A stretch of DNA of 64,000 bases from JBAYOE01 sp050950065 (GTDB taxonomy: Bacteria; Spirochaetota; Spirochaetia; Sphaerochaetales; Sphaerochaetaceae): NCBI GenBank assembly GCA_050950065.1, contig JBMNGX010000002.1, forward strand, positions 124,001 to 188,000, in the 5' to 3' direction. Numbering within the stretch: the stretch's first letter is position 1; every line of letters begins with the position of its first letter. Below the pieces are notes generated by a model. The model saw only the letters and a program-made list of their open reading frames with translations. It did not search any database and was not told the DNA's origin. A program made the position numbers and the translations under genes. Below are positions 1 to 7,556 of the stretch, one piece after another.

Positions 1-571
1 TATAGCCAAGACCAGGAAAGTGCATAGAGCCTGTTGCTAAAGAGGCATCTTTAAAGCCCCTTAACATTGAAAAGCCAAACTTATTAACTACATCAACTGA
101 GTCAGAGAAGTAGTTTATCCCCTCTTTATTACTTCTATTAGTTAAAACCTCCAAAGCACTTGTGAAGATCATATTAATCCCTAAACTGCTAAGTTCAGTT
201 GCTATCACCTTAGCAGCGCTGTAAGCATTAGTAAGATCTCCTGTTGCTGCTATTTTCATCAACGAAGGCAGGTGAGTTGCCTCAGTACAAAAGGGAACTT
301 TAAGACGATCTAAAGAAGCAATAATTAAAGGATTTGTTCCACATTCAGCTTCTATGAGTGAATAGATTTCACTACACAAAGAGCGCGCTTGTTTGCAATC
401 AACAAAGTTCTTTTCTTCCAATATTACATTGGAGATTTTATAATTTTTTATGAGGTTAATGAATTGTTCATCTAAGGAAGTTCCCTCTAATCCTAAAACT
501 AGGTGTTGCCCCCCAATCACTAACCGCTGATGGGTGTTACTATCCATACAATTGACGGTAACATCATCCAT
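1..571 (-). CDS. Glycoside hydrolase family 3 (NagZ-like) N-terminal domain, partial, degenerate motifs
   Basis: The frame runs from ATG at 571 off the window edge, leaving about 190 residues. The pattern is that of the GH3 beta-N-acetylhexosaminidase barrel: 'LVLGLEGTSL' near the start, 'PLIIASLD', 'HLPSLMKIAATGD', then 'SSLGINMIFTSALEV', ending at 'MHFPGLG'. Working family members carry an 'IDxEGG' strand and 'KHFPGHG'. Here the EGG part is missing and Lys and the second His of the last motif are Met and Leu, so enzyme activity is doubtful. The catalytic Asp region lies outside the window. It is divergent from the carbamate kinase gene, with about 80 bp between them. The family call is fairly secure; the function is not. 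Confidence 0.6.
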   Translation of the reverse strand, partial: MDDVTVNCMDSNTHQRLVIGGQHLVLGLEGTSLDEQFINLIKNYKISNVILEEKNFVDCKQARSLCSEIYSLIEAECGTNPLIIASLDRLKVPFCTEATHLPSLMKIAATGDLTNAYSAAKVIATELSSLGINMIFTSALEVLTNRSNKEGINYFSDSVDVVNKFGFSMLRGFKDASLATGSMHFPGLGY

Positions 572-650
572 AATAGGTGTCAATCTTAGAAAAATAGTTG
601 CTTCTAGGTAAAATATTGGTGTAAAGTCAATTCAATAGATGGAGATAAAT

Positions 651-1598
651 ATGGAAAATGGGAAGCTAATTGTTATCGCAATTGGGGGCAACGCTCTAAT
701 TGAGGATAATAGTAAAACTAGTGTTTCTGATCAGTATGAGGCAGCAAGAAAAACAGCCTCATTTATTGTGAAATTGATTAAAGAGGGATTAAAAGTTGTA
801 GTGGTTCACGGTAATGGGCCTCAAGTGGGGCATGCTTTGCTACGCAGTGAGATGGCTAAAGAACTTTTAGAAAGTGAGCCACTGGATACTTGTGTTGCCA
901 ATACTCAAGGAACTATAGGGTACCAACTACAAATGGCAATTAGAAATGAGGCAACTAAAATTGATTTAGATTTAGAAGTTGCTACAGTTGTCACCCAAGT
1001 TGAAGTGGACCCTACAGACACTGCATTTGATAACCCAACCAAACCGATTGGACTTTTTATGGATCAACAAGAGGCACAAAGTAGAAAAGAGAAAGAGGGG
1101 TGGAGTGTAGTTGAAGATTCAGGAAGAGGGTATCGAAGAGTTGTAGCTTCTCCAAAACCTATAAAGATAGTTGAACTAAAAACTATTAAAAGTTTAGTTG
1201 AAAGTAACATTGTAGTAATAGCAGCTGGTGGGGGAGGAATCCCTGTAGTTAACAACAATCATTTAATAGTAGGTAACGAGTCGGTAATTGATAAAGATTC
1301 AGCTGCTGCTTTGTTGGCAAAAGAGTTAAAAGCTGACTATTTTGTTGTCTCTACAGCTGTCGATAATGTTTATTTAAATTATGGTAAAGCAGATCAAAAA
1401 GAGTTGGGAACAATCACTATAAAAGAGGCTGCAAAGTTTGTAGAACAAGGGCACTTTGCTGTTGGAAGTATGCTTCCAAAAGTTCTCTCAGCAATTGATT
1501 TTGTTGAAACAACCAAAGGGGTAGCCCTTATTACCAGTAACGAAAATCTTTACGATGCAATTTATCACAACAAAGGGACTAAAATTATTTTAAAATAA
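651..1598 (+). CDS. arcC: Carbamate kinase
   Basis: Transfers phosphate between carbamoyl phosphate and ADP in the cytoplasm, normally yielding ATP, NH3 and CO2 in fermentative arginine, agmatine or purine breakdown. The 315-residue product has the usual family length. It shows 'VIAIGGNAL' at the N terminus, 'VVVHGNGPQVG', 'VVASPKPIKIVE' in the middle and 'ESVIDKDSAAALLAKEL' for nucleotide binding. An in-frame ATG lies 12 nt upstream at 639, but the GGAG at 641-644 sits 6 nt before the ATG at 651, so I take 651 as the start. No arginine deiminase or transcarbamoylase gene is beside it, so the carbamoyl-phosphate source is unknown. Its stop overlaps the convergent gene by 9 nt. Confidence 0.92.
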   Translation: MENGKLIVIAIGGNALIEDNSKTSVSDQYEAARKTASFIVKLIKEGLKVVVVHGNGPQVGHALLRSEMAKELLESEPLDTCVANTQGTIGYQLQMAIRNEATKIDLDLEVATVVTQVEVDPTDTAFDNPTKPIGLFMDQQEAQSRKEKEGWSVVEDSGRGYRRVVASPKPIKIVELKTIKSLVESNIVVIAAGGGGIPVVNNNHLIVGNESVIDKDSAAALLAKELKADYFVVSTAVDNVYLNYGKADQKELGTITIKEAAKFVEQGHFAVGSMLPKVLSAIDFVETTKGVALITSNENLYDAIYHNKGTKIILK

Positions 1599-2864
1599 GT
1601 TGGCTAGTAGAAGCGGTAGGAGCACTACTATCGCTTCGTAGTTTTGTTGAGCAAAAATTGGGCTAAAAGAGCTTTTTATTATCAACAATAATAAAAATAA
1701 GAAAGTGTAGATAAAGTTTCCCTTTTTAAAACTCTTTGATTTACCAAAACCACCAACGAGAGCTTGAATAGCTAAGACAAACAAATAGGGGGAGATAAAA
1801 AGAATATTTTCATTGAAGTAGGTAACATCGTGATTAGTTGCCACCATCATAAATAGTAAAATTGATGAGACAGCTGCAAAGAAGAGGTAGATAACAAAAG
1901 TATAAAATCCCCTTAATTTGTTGAGTCTCAAGAACTTTAAAATCAAGCTCACTAAACCAGCTAATAATCCAAACACTAAATATTTAAAAAACTGAGATTG
2001 GTAAGTGCTTAATACAGGAGAACGGTATCCAACAGGTTCTTTGTTTACTACTGTGTAGCTTTTAGCCAATGGTACTAAAGAACCATTTTCATCAACATAG
2101 TTAAACTCTCTAATAGTATCTTCTAAAACAGATGGTAAGAACATTGCTTCCCACCTATTTATTGGATAATCAATTTTCCCATTTTGGGCAAAGTTTAAAA
2201 CCCAATTTATAAACATCGAGGCGTAAGTGTGCCTAACTACATTTTTTCGTAAGGTGCTTTTTTCATCTATAGCCTCACTGTAGGCTTTAAGTTGTCCCCC
2301 AACACCTTTATCGATTATATCTCTAATGCGGGTAGAGCAGTTTTCGTAGTAGTGGTGGTACCTGTAAACGTTGTTTGGCTCTTCAACGGTGTAATTTAAA
2401 GTCTCCAAGATAGCTATTTTAGCTTCGGGTGAGAGATTTAGCTCCACTATTGAGATATCTCTTTTTTCATTAATTGCTATTTGCTTTCTCATCTCAGTTG
2501 AAGTTGCCCATATCTCATAATTCAAATTTCCCAAAGCAAATGTTTGATAAAATCCTTGATTAAAGCTGAAAATACCAAAATCATACATAACCGATTGGCC
2601 ACTAATTAAATCTTTAATCTCAATTCCTGTGTGCCCAAACCACACATAAAGTTGATCTCCTTTACCCATGGTAATTAAATTTACTTGTAAGTTATCAGCT
2701 AAAGAGCGTTGTTGCTCACTTAGAGGAACATCAAAGTCTCTATATTGGAGAAGTTTTTCTGAGCTGTTTGGATCGTCATACTTCTCTTTTGTAAAAGAGG
2801 CACTACATAGAGGATTAAAGATTAGAGTTATGAAAATAGTTGCTAAGACTGCTTTTTTCAACAT
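1590..2864 (-). CDS. DUF4105 membrane protein resembling the lipoprotein N-acyltransferase Lnb
   Basis: A 424-residue protein with an N-terminal signal/anchor segment (about residues 5-18), a roughly 250-residue extracytoplasmic domain and four hydrophobic helices in the C-terminal third. The soluble domain has the DUF4105 hallmarks: 'LYVWFGHTGIEI' with His near 78, 'YDFGIFSF', and 'YYENCSTRIRD' with Cys near 176. This domain is the N-terminal part of Lnb, the N-acyltransferase described in Bacteroides that completes lipoprotein acylation. A role in lipoprotein maturation is therefore plausible, but inferred. The ATG at 2864 has no Shine-Dalgarno and lies 6 nt after an extended -10 box; an in-frame ATG at 2882 lies upstream of that box and is less likely. 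Confidence 0.65.
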   Translation of the reverse strand: MLKKAVLATIFITLIFNPLCSASFTKEKYDDPNSSEKLLQYRDFDVPLSEQQRSLADNLQVNLITMGKGDQLYVWFGHTGIEIKDLISGQSVMYDFGIFSFNQGFYQTFALGNLNYEIWATSTEMRKQIAINEKRDISIVELNLSPEAKIAILETLNYTVEEPNNVYRYHHYYENCSTRIRDIIDKGVGGQLKAYSEAIDEKSTLRKNVVRHTYASMFINWVLNFAQNGKIDYPINRWEAMFLPSVLEDTIREFNYVDENGSLVPLAKSYTVVNKEPVGYRSPVLSTYQSQFFKYLVFGLLAGLVSLILKFLRLNKLRGFYTFVIYLFFAAVSSILLFMMVATNHDVTYFNENILFISPYLFVLAIQALVGGFGKSKSFKKGNFIYTFLFLLLLIIKSSFSPIFAQQNYEAIVVLLPLLLANLF

Positions 2865-2870
2865 AGAGCT

Positions 2871-2879
2871 AATATAGCA
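2871..2879 (-). promoter_or_regulatory. Extended -10 promoter for the DUF4105/Lnb-like gene (probably leaderless)
   Basis: On the minus strand TGC-TATATT (2879 down to 2871) is a good extended -10 element. It ends 6 nt before the ATG at 2864, so transcription should begin at or next to the start codon. No clear -35 hexamer is present 17 nt upstream, which an extended -10 can offset. Confidence 0.5.
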
Positions 2880-2894
2880 CAAAATTTAGTTTAG

Positions 2895-2923
2895 TTGACA
2901 GTTATTAACGGTATAGCTACTCT
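2895..2923 (+). promoter_or_regulatory. Sigma-70-type promoter of recO (probably leaderless)
   Basis: TTGACA at 2895-2900, a 17-nt spacer, and TACTCT at 2918-2923. The ATG at 2931 follows 7 nt after the -10 box and no Shine-Dalgarno is present. It sits back to back with the divergent promoter at 2871-2879. Confidence 0.6.
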
Positions 2924-2930
2924 GAAGAAA

Positions 2931-3692
2931 ATGGAAAGAGACATTAAAGTTGAAGCTATAGTTCTATCTACTAAAAGATGGGGGGAGTTAAATAGGTTAG
3001 TAACCCTTTTATCTTCTGAAATTGGTGTCTTTAATGCATTGGTTTATGGAGCTCGGAAAGGCAAACTAGCTAGTGCTATTGAGCCATTAGTTTCAGGAAC
3101 ATATTACATCTACCACAACAAAGCTAAAGGGCACTACTCAATTAAAGATGTTGAACTAAAAAGTGATGCTTTAGAGATTAAAAAAGATTTAGTGAGTTAT
3201 TACATTGCTCAGATGATGGTTGAACTAGCTTTAAAGATGCATGGGGGAGATTATCATCAACTATTTTCAGTTTTAAAACTCTCTTTAAGTTTGCTTGAAG
3301 AAAAACAAAATGATCCTAAAAAGATTTTTATCCTCTACGGGTGGGCACTTTTAGCAATAAGTGGATTGCAAAGTGATTTGAAAATGTGCCCCAATTGTTC
3401 TAAAGTGTACGAAGATGATGAGATTTTAGGTTTTAACTATAAAACAGAGTCTCCATGTTGTTTAAAGTGTGCACAAATAGAGGATGAGTTTGATCAACTT
3501 ATCTTACCTCCGGGAGCTAGGCGCTACTTAGATCTTACTCAAGAGTTAGATTTAGATGTGGCATCTACTGTGCAATTGTCCCCTCGAGCTACAGAGCGCC
3601 TTTTTAGGTATATTGTAGCCTACTTTAACAGCATATTAGGAGTAGCTCTAAAGAGTTTAGATCGATCAATCTTGTTTACTGATTTTGATTAA
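2931..3692 (+). CDS. recO: DNA repair protein RecO
   Basis: Recombination mediator that helps load RecA at gaps with RecR and anneals SSB-coated strands. The 253-residue product opens with the RecO OB-fold sequence 'KVEAIVLSTKRWGE' and 'VFNALVYGARKGK'. It has a helical middle and a four-cysteine zinc site ('CPNC' then 'CCLKC', about residues 158-180). A TTG at 2895 is in frame upstream but lies inside the promoter -35 box, so ATG 2931 is the start. recJ follows after 20 bp, making a small recombination-repair pair. Confidence 0.9.
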   Translation: MERDIKVEAIVLSTKRWGELNRLVTLLSSEIGVFNALVYGARKGKLASAIEPLVSGTYYIYHNKAKGHYSIKDVELKSDALEIKKDLVSYYIAQMMVELALKMHGGDYHQLFSVLKLSLSLLEEKQNDPKKIFILYGWALLAISGLQSDLKMCPNCSKVYEDDEILGFNYKTESPCCLKCAQIEDEFDQLILPPGARRYLDLTQELDLDVASTVQLSPRATERLFRYIVAYFNSILGVALKSLDRSILFTDFD

Positions 3693-3712
3693 ATTATTGA
3701 AGGTTATATATA

Positions 3713-5902
3713 ATGAGAAAATGGCATAAGGAGCCAGTATCGGTTGAACTGATAAGAAAACTGAACGAAAGATACAAAGTTGATTACATCACCGCTAGCT
3801 TATTAGCTCGTCGCGATGTCACTGAGCCTAACGACATAAGATACGTTTTAGAATCTGATGTTGCCTATTTACATAATTCCTTTTTGTTTAACGAAATGGA
3901 GAGTTTTGTTGAGCGTATTTTAGAGGCAAAAGAGGAAAATGAGGTTGTTTGTGTCTTTGGTGATCGTGATGTTGATGGAATTAGTGCAACTGTTTTACTA
4001 GTTGAAGAGTTAATTTCAATGGGAATTAATGTCCATTGGATGGTTCCTCAAGGCGATGAACCTTATGGGTTAACCGTTGAGGCAATTGATAAGATGGTCG
4101 AATTGGGGGTAACTTTAATTATCAGTGTTGATTGTGGTATTTCCAACATTGAAGAGGCCAAATATGCTCATAAAAACCACATCGATTTACTAATTAGTGA
4201 CCACCACCTTCCAGGTGATACTCTTCCTCAGTGTGTTGCAACTATAAATCCAAAAGTGCCCACTTGTGGCTACCCGTTTGCCCACCTAGCAGGTTGTGGT
4301 GTTGTGGCTAAAATTATTTGGGCTTTAAGGTTTGCAGCAACTCCTTTTTACAAAGAGTCTTTTATTTTACTCCACGCCTATCCAGGAAGTACAAAAGTTG
4401 ACAGTGAAACTGTAATTGTTGAAGCTGTTAGGTTATACAACTGCATAGAACAAGAGAGAATAGTTGAAGAGGTAGTTCCAGGGGAATTGGAAATTCATCA
4501 CTCAAGGATGTTAAAGTTCTTAGATAAAAATTTACCAATTTTTGCCTACGATATAGAGACAGAAAAAAAGTTTTTACAAAAAGCTTTTGGTAAGGAGGTT
4601 GAAATCCACCTTACTGAATTAAAAGATAACTTTGAAAAAGCTTTGCCCCATGTGAAAGGAAAGAGCCTTTTTGCTTTAAAAAATTTAAGTAGAAGTATCC
4701 GTTACTCTCATCGTAGCAGTGAACTTGATCTATTAATAGCCTTGTTTAATGCCTTTTTATTTAGAAGTGAGAGTTCTCTTTCTACCGATTATGAGAAGAT
4801 TTTAGATTTAGTGGCACTAGGGACAATTGGTGATCTTATGCCAATGAACGATGAGAATAGAATATTAGTTAAAGTTGGCCTTAAAGAGCTTCCTTTAGGT
4901 AAGCGGGTGGGGCTATTACCACTTTTAACTCATCAAAACCTATTAGGTAAAAGATTAACCACCAACGATATTGGGTGGCAAATAACTCCAATAATCAACG
5001 CTTCTGGGCGTTTAGGTGAGCCACAAATTGCTGTTGAGATGCTTTTGGCTACCGACTCATCTAAAAGTGAATACTATGCCCAAAAGCTACTAAGTTTAAA
5101 TAAAGAGCGCCAAAACCAAGGGGAGCAACTTTGGACAAAGATATTGCCCAAGGCACGCACTTCTTTTGAAGATTTTGAACACAAGTTTTTAGTAGTTGAA
5201 GACCGAACTATAAGTAGAGGATTAACTGGGATTATGGCATCGCGCCTGTTAAGAGAGTTCAATGTCCCTGCCTTAGTAATTGCCCAATTGGACGATCAAA
5301 GAATAACTGGATCAATGCGTTCTCCTAAAAACTTCAATGTAACTCAATTTTTAGCGCTGTTTGATGATTTGTTTATAGATTATGGGGGACACGATTGCGC
5401 TGGGGGATTTAGTATAGAGAGGGATAAATTAGACTCTTTTAGAAAAAGATTGCATGGTGCAATTGAAAAAATGCAACAAAACTTAGAAGAGGATGTTGAA
5501 GATCCTATTTTAATTGATGCTGAACTTCCTAGTGAGTTTATGAATCCCCAACTCATTGATATTGTTGAAGTGTTTGAACCATATGGGGAGAGTAACCCTC
5601 CTTTACACTTTTTAATTCAAAATGCCACTATTGAAGATATTCAATTTCTAAATAGTTCTAAAGGAAGTGGTCCTAATCATATAAAATTGTTAGTTCAGTT
5701 TGGAAAACACAGATGGCCAGCTTTGTATTGGAATGGATCGGAAGTGATTGAAAACAGCTACGACAAAGGGGACCAAATTAATTTAGTGTTCCGTTTAGGG
5801 CGCAACTACTTTAGAAATAGTGAAACCCTTCAACTGACAGTTGTTGCCATTGAGAAGTATAAAACACCAATAGAAAAGATTATGAGATTGGAAGGCTCTT
5901 GA
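3713..5902 (+). CDS. recJ: Single-stranded-DNA-specific exonuclease RecJ
   Basis: A 5'-3' ssDNA exonuclease of the DHH phosphoesterase superfamily used in RecF-pathway and mismatch repair. At 729 residues it is longer than typical RecJ (about 570). Motifs appear in order: 'FGDRDVDGISAT' (about residue 83), 'SVDCGIS', 'ISDHHLPGD' (the DHH motif, about 163), and in the DHHA1 part 'YGGHDCAGGFSI' (about 556). The extra length is an insertion of roughly 130 residues between the two halves. The first motif is D-R-D rather than the common D-Y-D. Probably co-transcribed with recO. Confidence 0.92.
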   Translation: MRKWHKEPVSVELIRKLNERYKVDYITASLLARRDVTEPNDIRYVLESDVAYLHNSFLFNEMESFVERILEAKEENEVVCVFGDRDVDGISATVLLVEELISMGINVHWMVPQGDEPYGLTVEAIDKMVELGVTLIISVDCGISNIEEAKYAHKNHIDLLISDHHLPGDTLPQCVATINPKVPTCGYPFAHLAGCGVVAKIIWALRFAATPFYKESFILLHAYPGSTKVDSETVIVEAVRLYNCIEQERIVEEVVPGELEIHHSRMLKFLDKNLPIFAYDIETEKKFLQKAFGKEVEIHLTELKDNFEKALPHVKGKSLFALKNLSRSIRYSHRSSELDLLIALFNAFLFRSESSLSTDYEKILDLVALGTIGDLMPMNDENRILVKVGLKELPLGKRVGLLPLLTHQNLLGKRLTTNDIGWQITPIINASGRLGEPQIAVEMLLATDSSKSEYYAQKLLSLNKERQNQGEQLWTKILPKARTSFEDFEHKFLVVEDRTISRGLTGIMASRLLREFNVPALVIAQLDDQRITGSMRSPKNFNVTQFLALFDDLFIDYGGHDCAGGFSIERDKLDSFRKRLHGAIEKMQQNLEEDVEDPILIDAELPSEFMNPQLIDIVEVFEPYGESNPPLHFLIQNATIEDIQFLNSSKGSGPNHIKLLVQFGKHRWPALYWNGSEVIENSYDKGDQINLVFRLGRNYFRNSETLQLTVVAIEKYKTPIEKIMRLEGS

Positions 5903-5926
5903 CAAAGAGGTCCTATTTCGTAAAGA
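5899..5926 (+). promoter_or_regulatory. Candidate promoter of rpsU
   Basis: A perfect TTGACA at 5899-5904 overlaps the recJ stop. After a 16-nt spacer comes TAAAGA at 5921-5926, a weak -10. It would give a leader of about 35 nt carrying the strong Shine-Dalgarno at 5953-5963. Confidence 0.4.
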
Positions 5927-5952
5927 TACAACTACATTATTGCCATTTATGG

Positions 5953-5963
5953 TAAGGGGGTGA
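5953..5963 (+). promoter_or_regulatory. Near-perfect Shine-Dalgarno of rpsU
   Basis: TAAGGGGGTGA pairs over 11 nt with the 16S 3' end seen at about 50304-50318 (ATCACCTCCTT), with one G.U pair. Its core ends 8 nt before ATA at 5969. The same 8-nt gap separates GGGAGG from the ATG of the doeA copy at 19610. The GTG at 5960 is part of this element and cannot be the start. Confidence 0.7.
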
Positions 5964-5968
5964 TTTCC

Positions 5969-6178
5969 ATAGCTTATGTAAGAGTAGACGATAATGAGCC
6001 TTTAGAAAAAGCGATCAAGAAGTTTAAGAGAATGGTCGAAAAAGAGGGCATTATTCGTGAGTACAAAAAAAGAGAATATTTCGAAAAACCATCTACTATT
6101 GAGAACAGAAAGAAAAAAGCTCTCAAAAGAAAGCAGATGAAAAAAGTTCGAAAAATCAACTCTATGAGAAATTATTAA
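5969..6178 (+). CDS. rpsU: Ribosomal protein S21 (bS21), probable ATA start
   Basis: A small basic protein of the 30S platform near the anti-Shine-Dalgarno region, about 69 residues. It shows the family core 'NEPLEKAIKKFKRM' and 'EYKKREYFEKP' followed by a Lys/Arg-rich tail. No ATG fits. GTG 5960 lies within the Shine-Dalgarno, whereas ATA 5969 has ideal spacing and gives an N terminus (M)AYVRV of the usual S21 form. ATA initiation is rare, so a base error for ATG must be considered. A rho-independent terminator follows. Confidence 0.88.
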   Translation: MAYVRVDDNEPLEKAIKKFKRMVEKEGIIREYKKREYFEKPSTIENRKKKALKRKQMKKVRKINSMRNY

Positions 6179-6206
6179 TCGCCTCTGTACATTAGGACGC
6201 ATAGAT

Positions 6207-6235
6207 ACCGTCGGTGTACAGCCGGCGGTTTTTTT
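6207..6235 (+). terminator. Rho-independent terminator after rpsU
   Basis: ACCGTCGG and CCGGCGGT form an 8-bp stem (one T.G pair) around a 7-nt loop, followed by seven T residues. Confidence 0.85.
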
Positions 6236-6273
6236 ATATAAATTACTTTTTGTAATTTTTTAGGGGGTAAGTA

Positions 6274-7554
6274 ATGGGAAACAAATACCACTTTGAAACT
6301 CTTCAAGTTCACGCTGGACAAGAGGAGCCCGACAAAGCAACTGGCGCAAGAGCTGTCCCTATTTATGCAACTACAAGCTTCGTTTTTGATAACTCACAAC
6401 ATGCAGCTAATCTTTTTGATTTATCAGAGGAGGGGAATATCTACACCAGGATAATGAACCCCACTACCGATGTTTTTGAAAAGAGGATGGCAGCTTTGGA
6501 GGGGGGAGTGGGCTCATTAGCTACCGCTAGTGGTCAAGCTGCTATAACTTTAGCTATTCAGAACTTAGCAAGAGTAGGAGATCACATTGTTGCTGCCCGT
6601 ACTATCTATGGGGGAACTTTTAACCTCTTTGGGAGAACTTTTAAGGAGCAAGGAATTGAGACAACCTTCTTCGATGTTGATAATTTAGAGCAACTTAAAA
6701 ACTCAATTCGCCAAAACACAAAAGTAATTTTTATTGAATCAATTGGAAATCCCAATGGGAATTTGGCTAACATCGAAGAGATTGCTAAAATTGCCCATCA
6801 AAACAAAATCCCATTGATGGTTGATAACACCTTTGCTACCCCATACCTACTGCGCCCAATAGAGCACGGTGCAAATATAGTAGTTCACTCTGCCACTAAA
6901 TTTATTGGAGGGCACGGAACCACTATTGGGGGAGTTATAGTTGATGGGGGTAATTTTGATTGGGAAAAATCTAAGAAGTTTAATCATTTTGTTAATCCCG
7001 ACCCCTCTTATCATGGTATTAGCTATACAAAAGCGATGGGACCAAGTGCCTACATAGGGCGTGCTCGAGTTATTCTACTGCGCGATTATGGTGCAACTTT
7101 GAGTCCTTTTCACTCCTTTTTATTTTTACAAGGGTTAGAGACCCTCTCTTTAAGGGTTCAAAGGCATATTGAAAATAGTATTAAAGTTGTCGATTTTTTA
7201 AAAAATCACCCAAATGTAGAAAAAGTTAATCACCCATCTTTACCTAGTAGCAACTCCTTTTCCCTTTATGAAAAGTATTTTCCCAATGGGGGAGTCTCAA
7301 TTTTCACCTTTGTGGTGAAGGGGGGAATCGAAGGGGCAACAAAGTTTATTGATAAGTTAAAAATATTTAGCCTATTGGCAAACGTTGCCGATGTTAAATC
7401 TTTAGTAATTCACCCAGCTACAACTACCCACGCTCAACTAAGCGATGAAGATTTACTTAAAGCACAGGTTGAAAAAGGGAGTGTGAGACTTTCAATTGGA
7501 ATTGAGCACATTGATGATCTCATTGAAGATTTAGATCAAGCTTTAAGGAATTAA
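6274..7554 (+). CDS. metY: O-acetylhomoserine sulfhydrylase
   Basis: A PLP enzyme of the Cys/Met metabolism family that joins O-acetylhomoserine and sulfide to give homocysteine. Its 426 residues match MetY rather than the shorter cystathionine enzymes. Visible are 'YTRIMNPTTDVFEKRMAALE', 'ATASGQAAI' and the Schiff-base lysine in 'HSATKFIGGHGT' (Lys near 209). A strong 'AGGGGGT' Shine-Dalgarno precedes the ATG. metA begins 2 nt after its stop, and that MetA has the acetyl-CoA type residue, so the pair forms a direct-sulfhydrylation route. I see no SAM riboswitch or other known leader upstream. Confidence 0.93.
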   Translation: MGNKYHFETLQVHAGQEEPDKATGARAVPIYATTSFVFDNSQHAANLFDLSEEGNIYTRIMNPTTDVFEKRMAALEGGVGSLATASGQAAITLAIQNLARVGDHIVAARTIYGGTFNLFGRTFKEQGIETTFFDVDNLEQLKNSIRQNTKVIFIESIGNPNGNLANIEEIAKIAHQNKIPLMVDNTFATPYLLRPIEHGANIVVHSATKFIGGHGTTIGGVIVDGGNFDWEKSKKFNHFVNPDPSYHGISYTKAMGPSAYIGRARVILLRDYGATLSPFHSFLFLQGLETLSLRVQRHIENSIKVVDFLKNHPNVEKVNHPSLPSSNSFSLYEKYFPNGGVSIFTFVVKGGIEGATKFIDKLKIFSLLANVADVKSLVIHPATTTHAQLSDEDLLKAQVEKGSVRLSIGIEHIDDLIEDLDQALRN

Positions 7555-7556
7555 GT

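Noticed and set aside
552..580. TTGACG-based promoter for arcC
   Set aside because: No -10 hexamer at suitable spacing; the arcC promoter remains unassigned.
5960..5962. GTG as the rpsU start
   Set aside because: It is part of the 11-nt Shine-Dalgarno TAAGGGGGTGA, so a ribosome could not pair and initiate there.
6238..6262. Second terminator before metY (AATTAC-TTTTT-GTAATT)
   Set aside because: Pure A/T 6-bp stem in an AT-rich spacer; too weak next to the solid terminator at 6207-6235.
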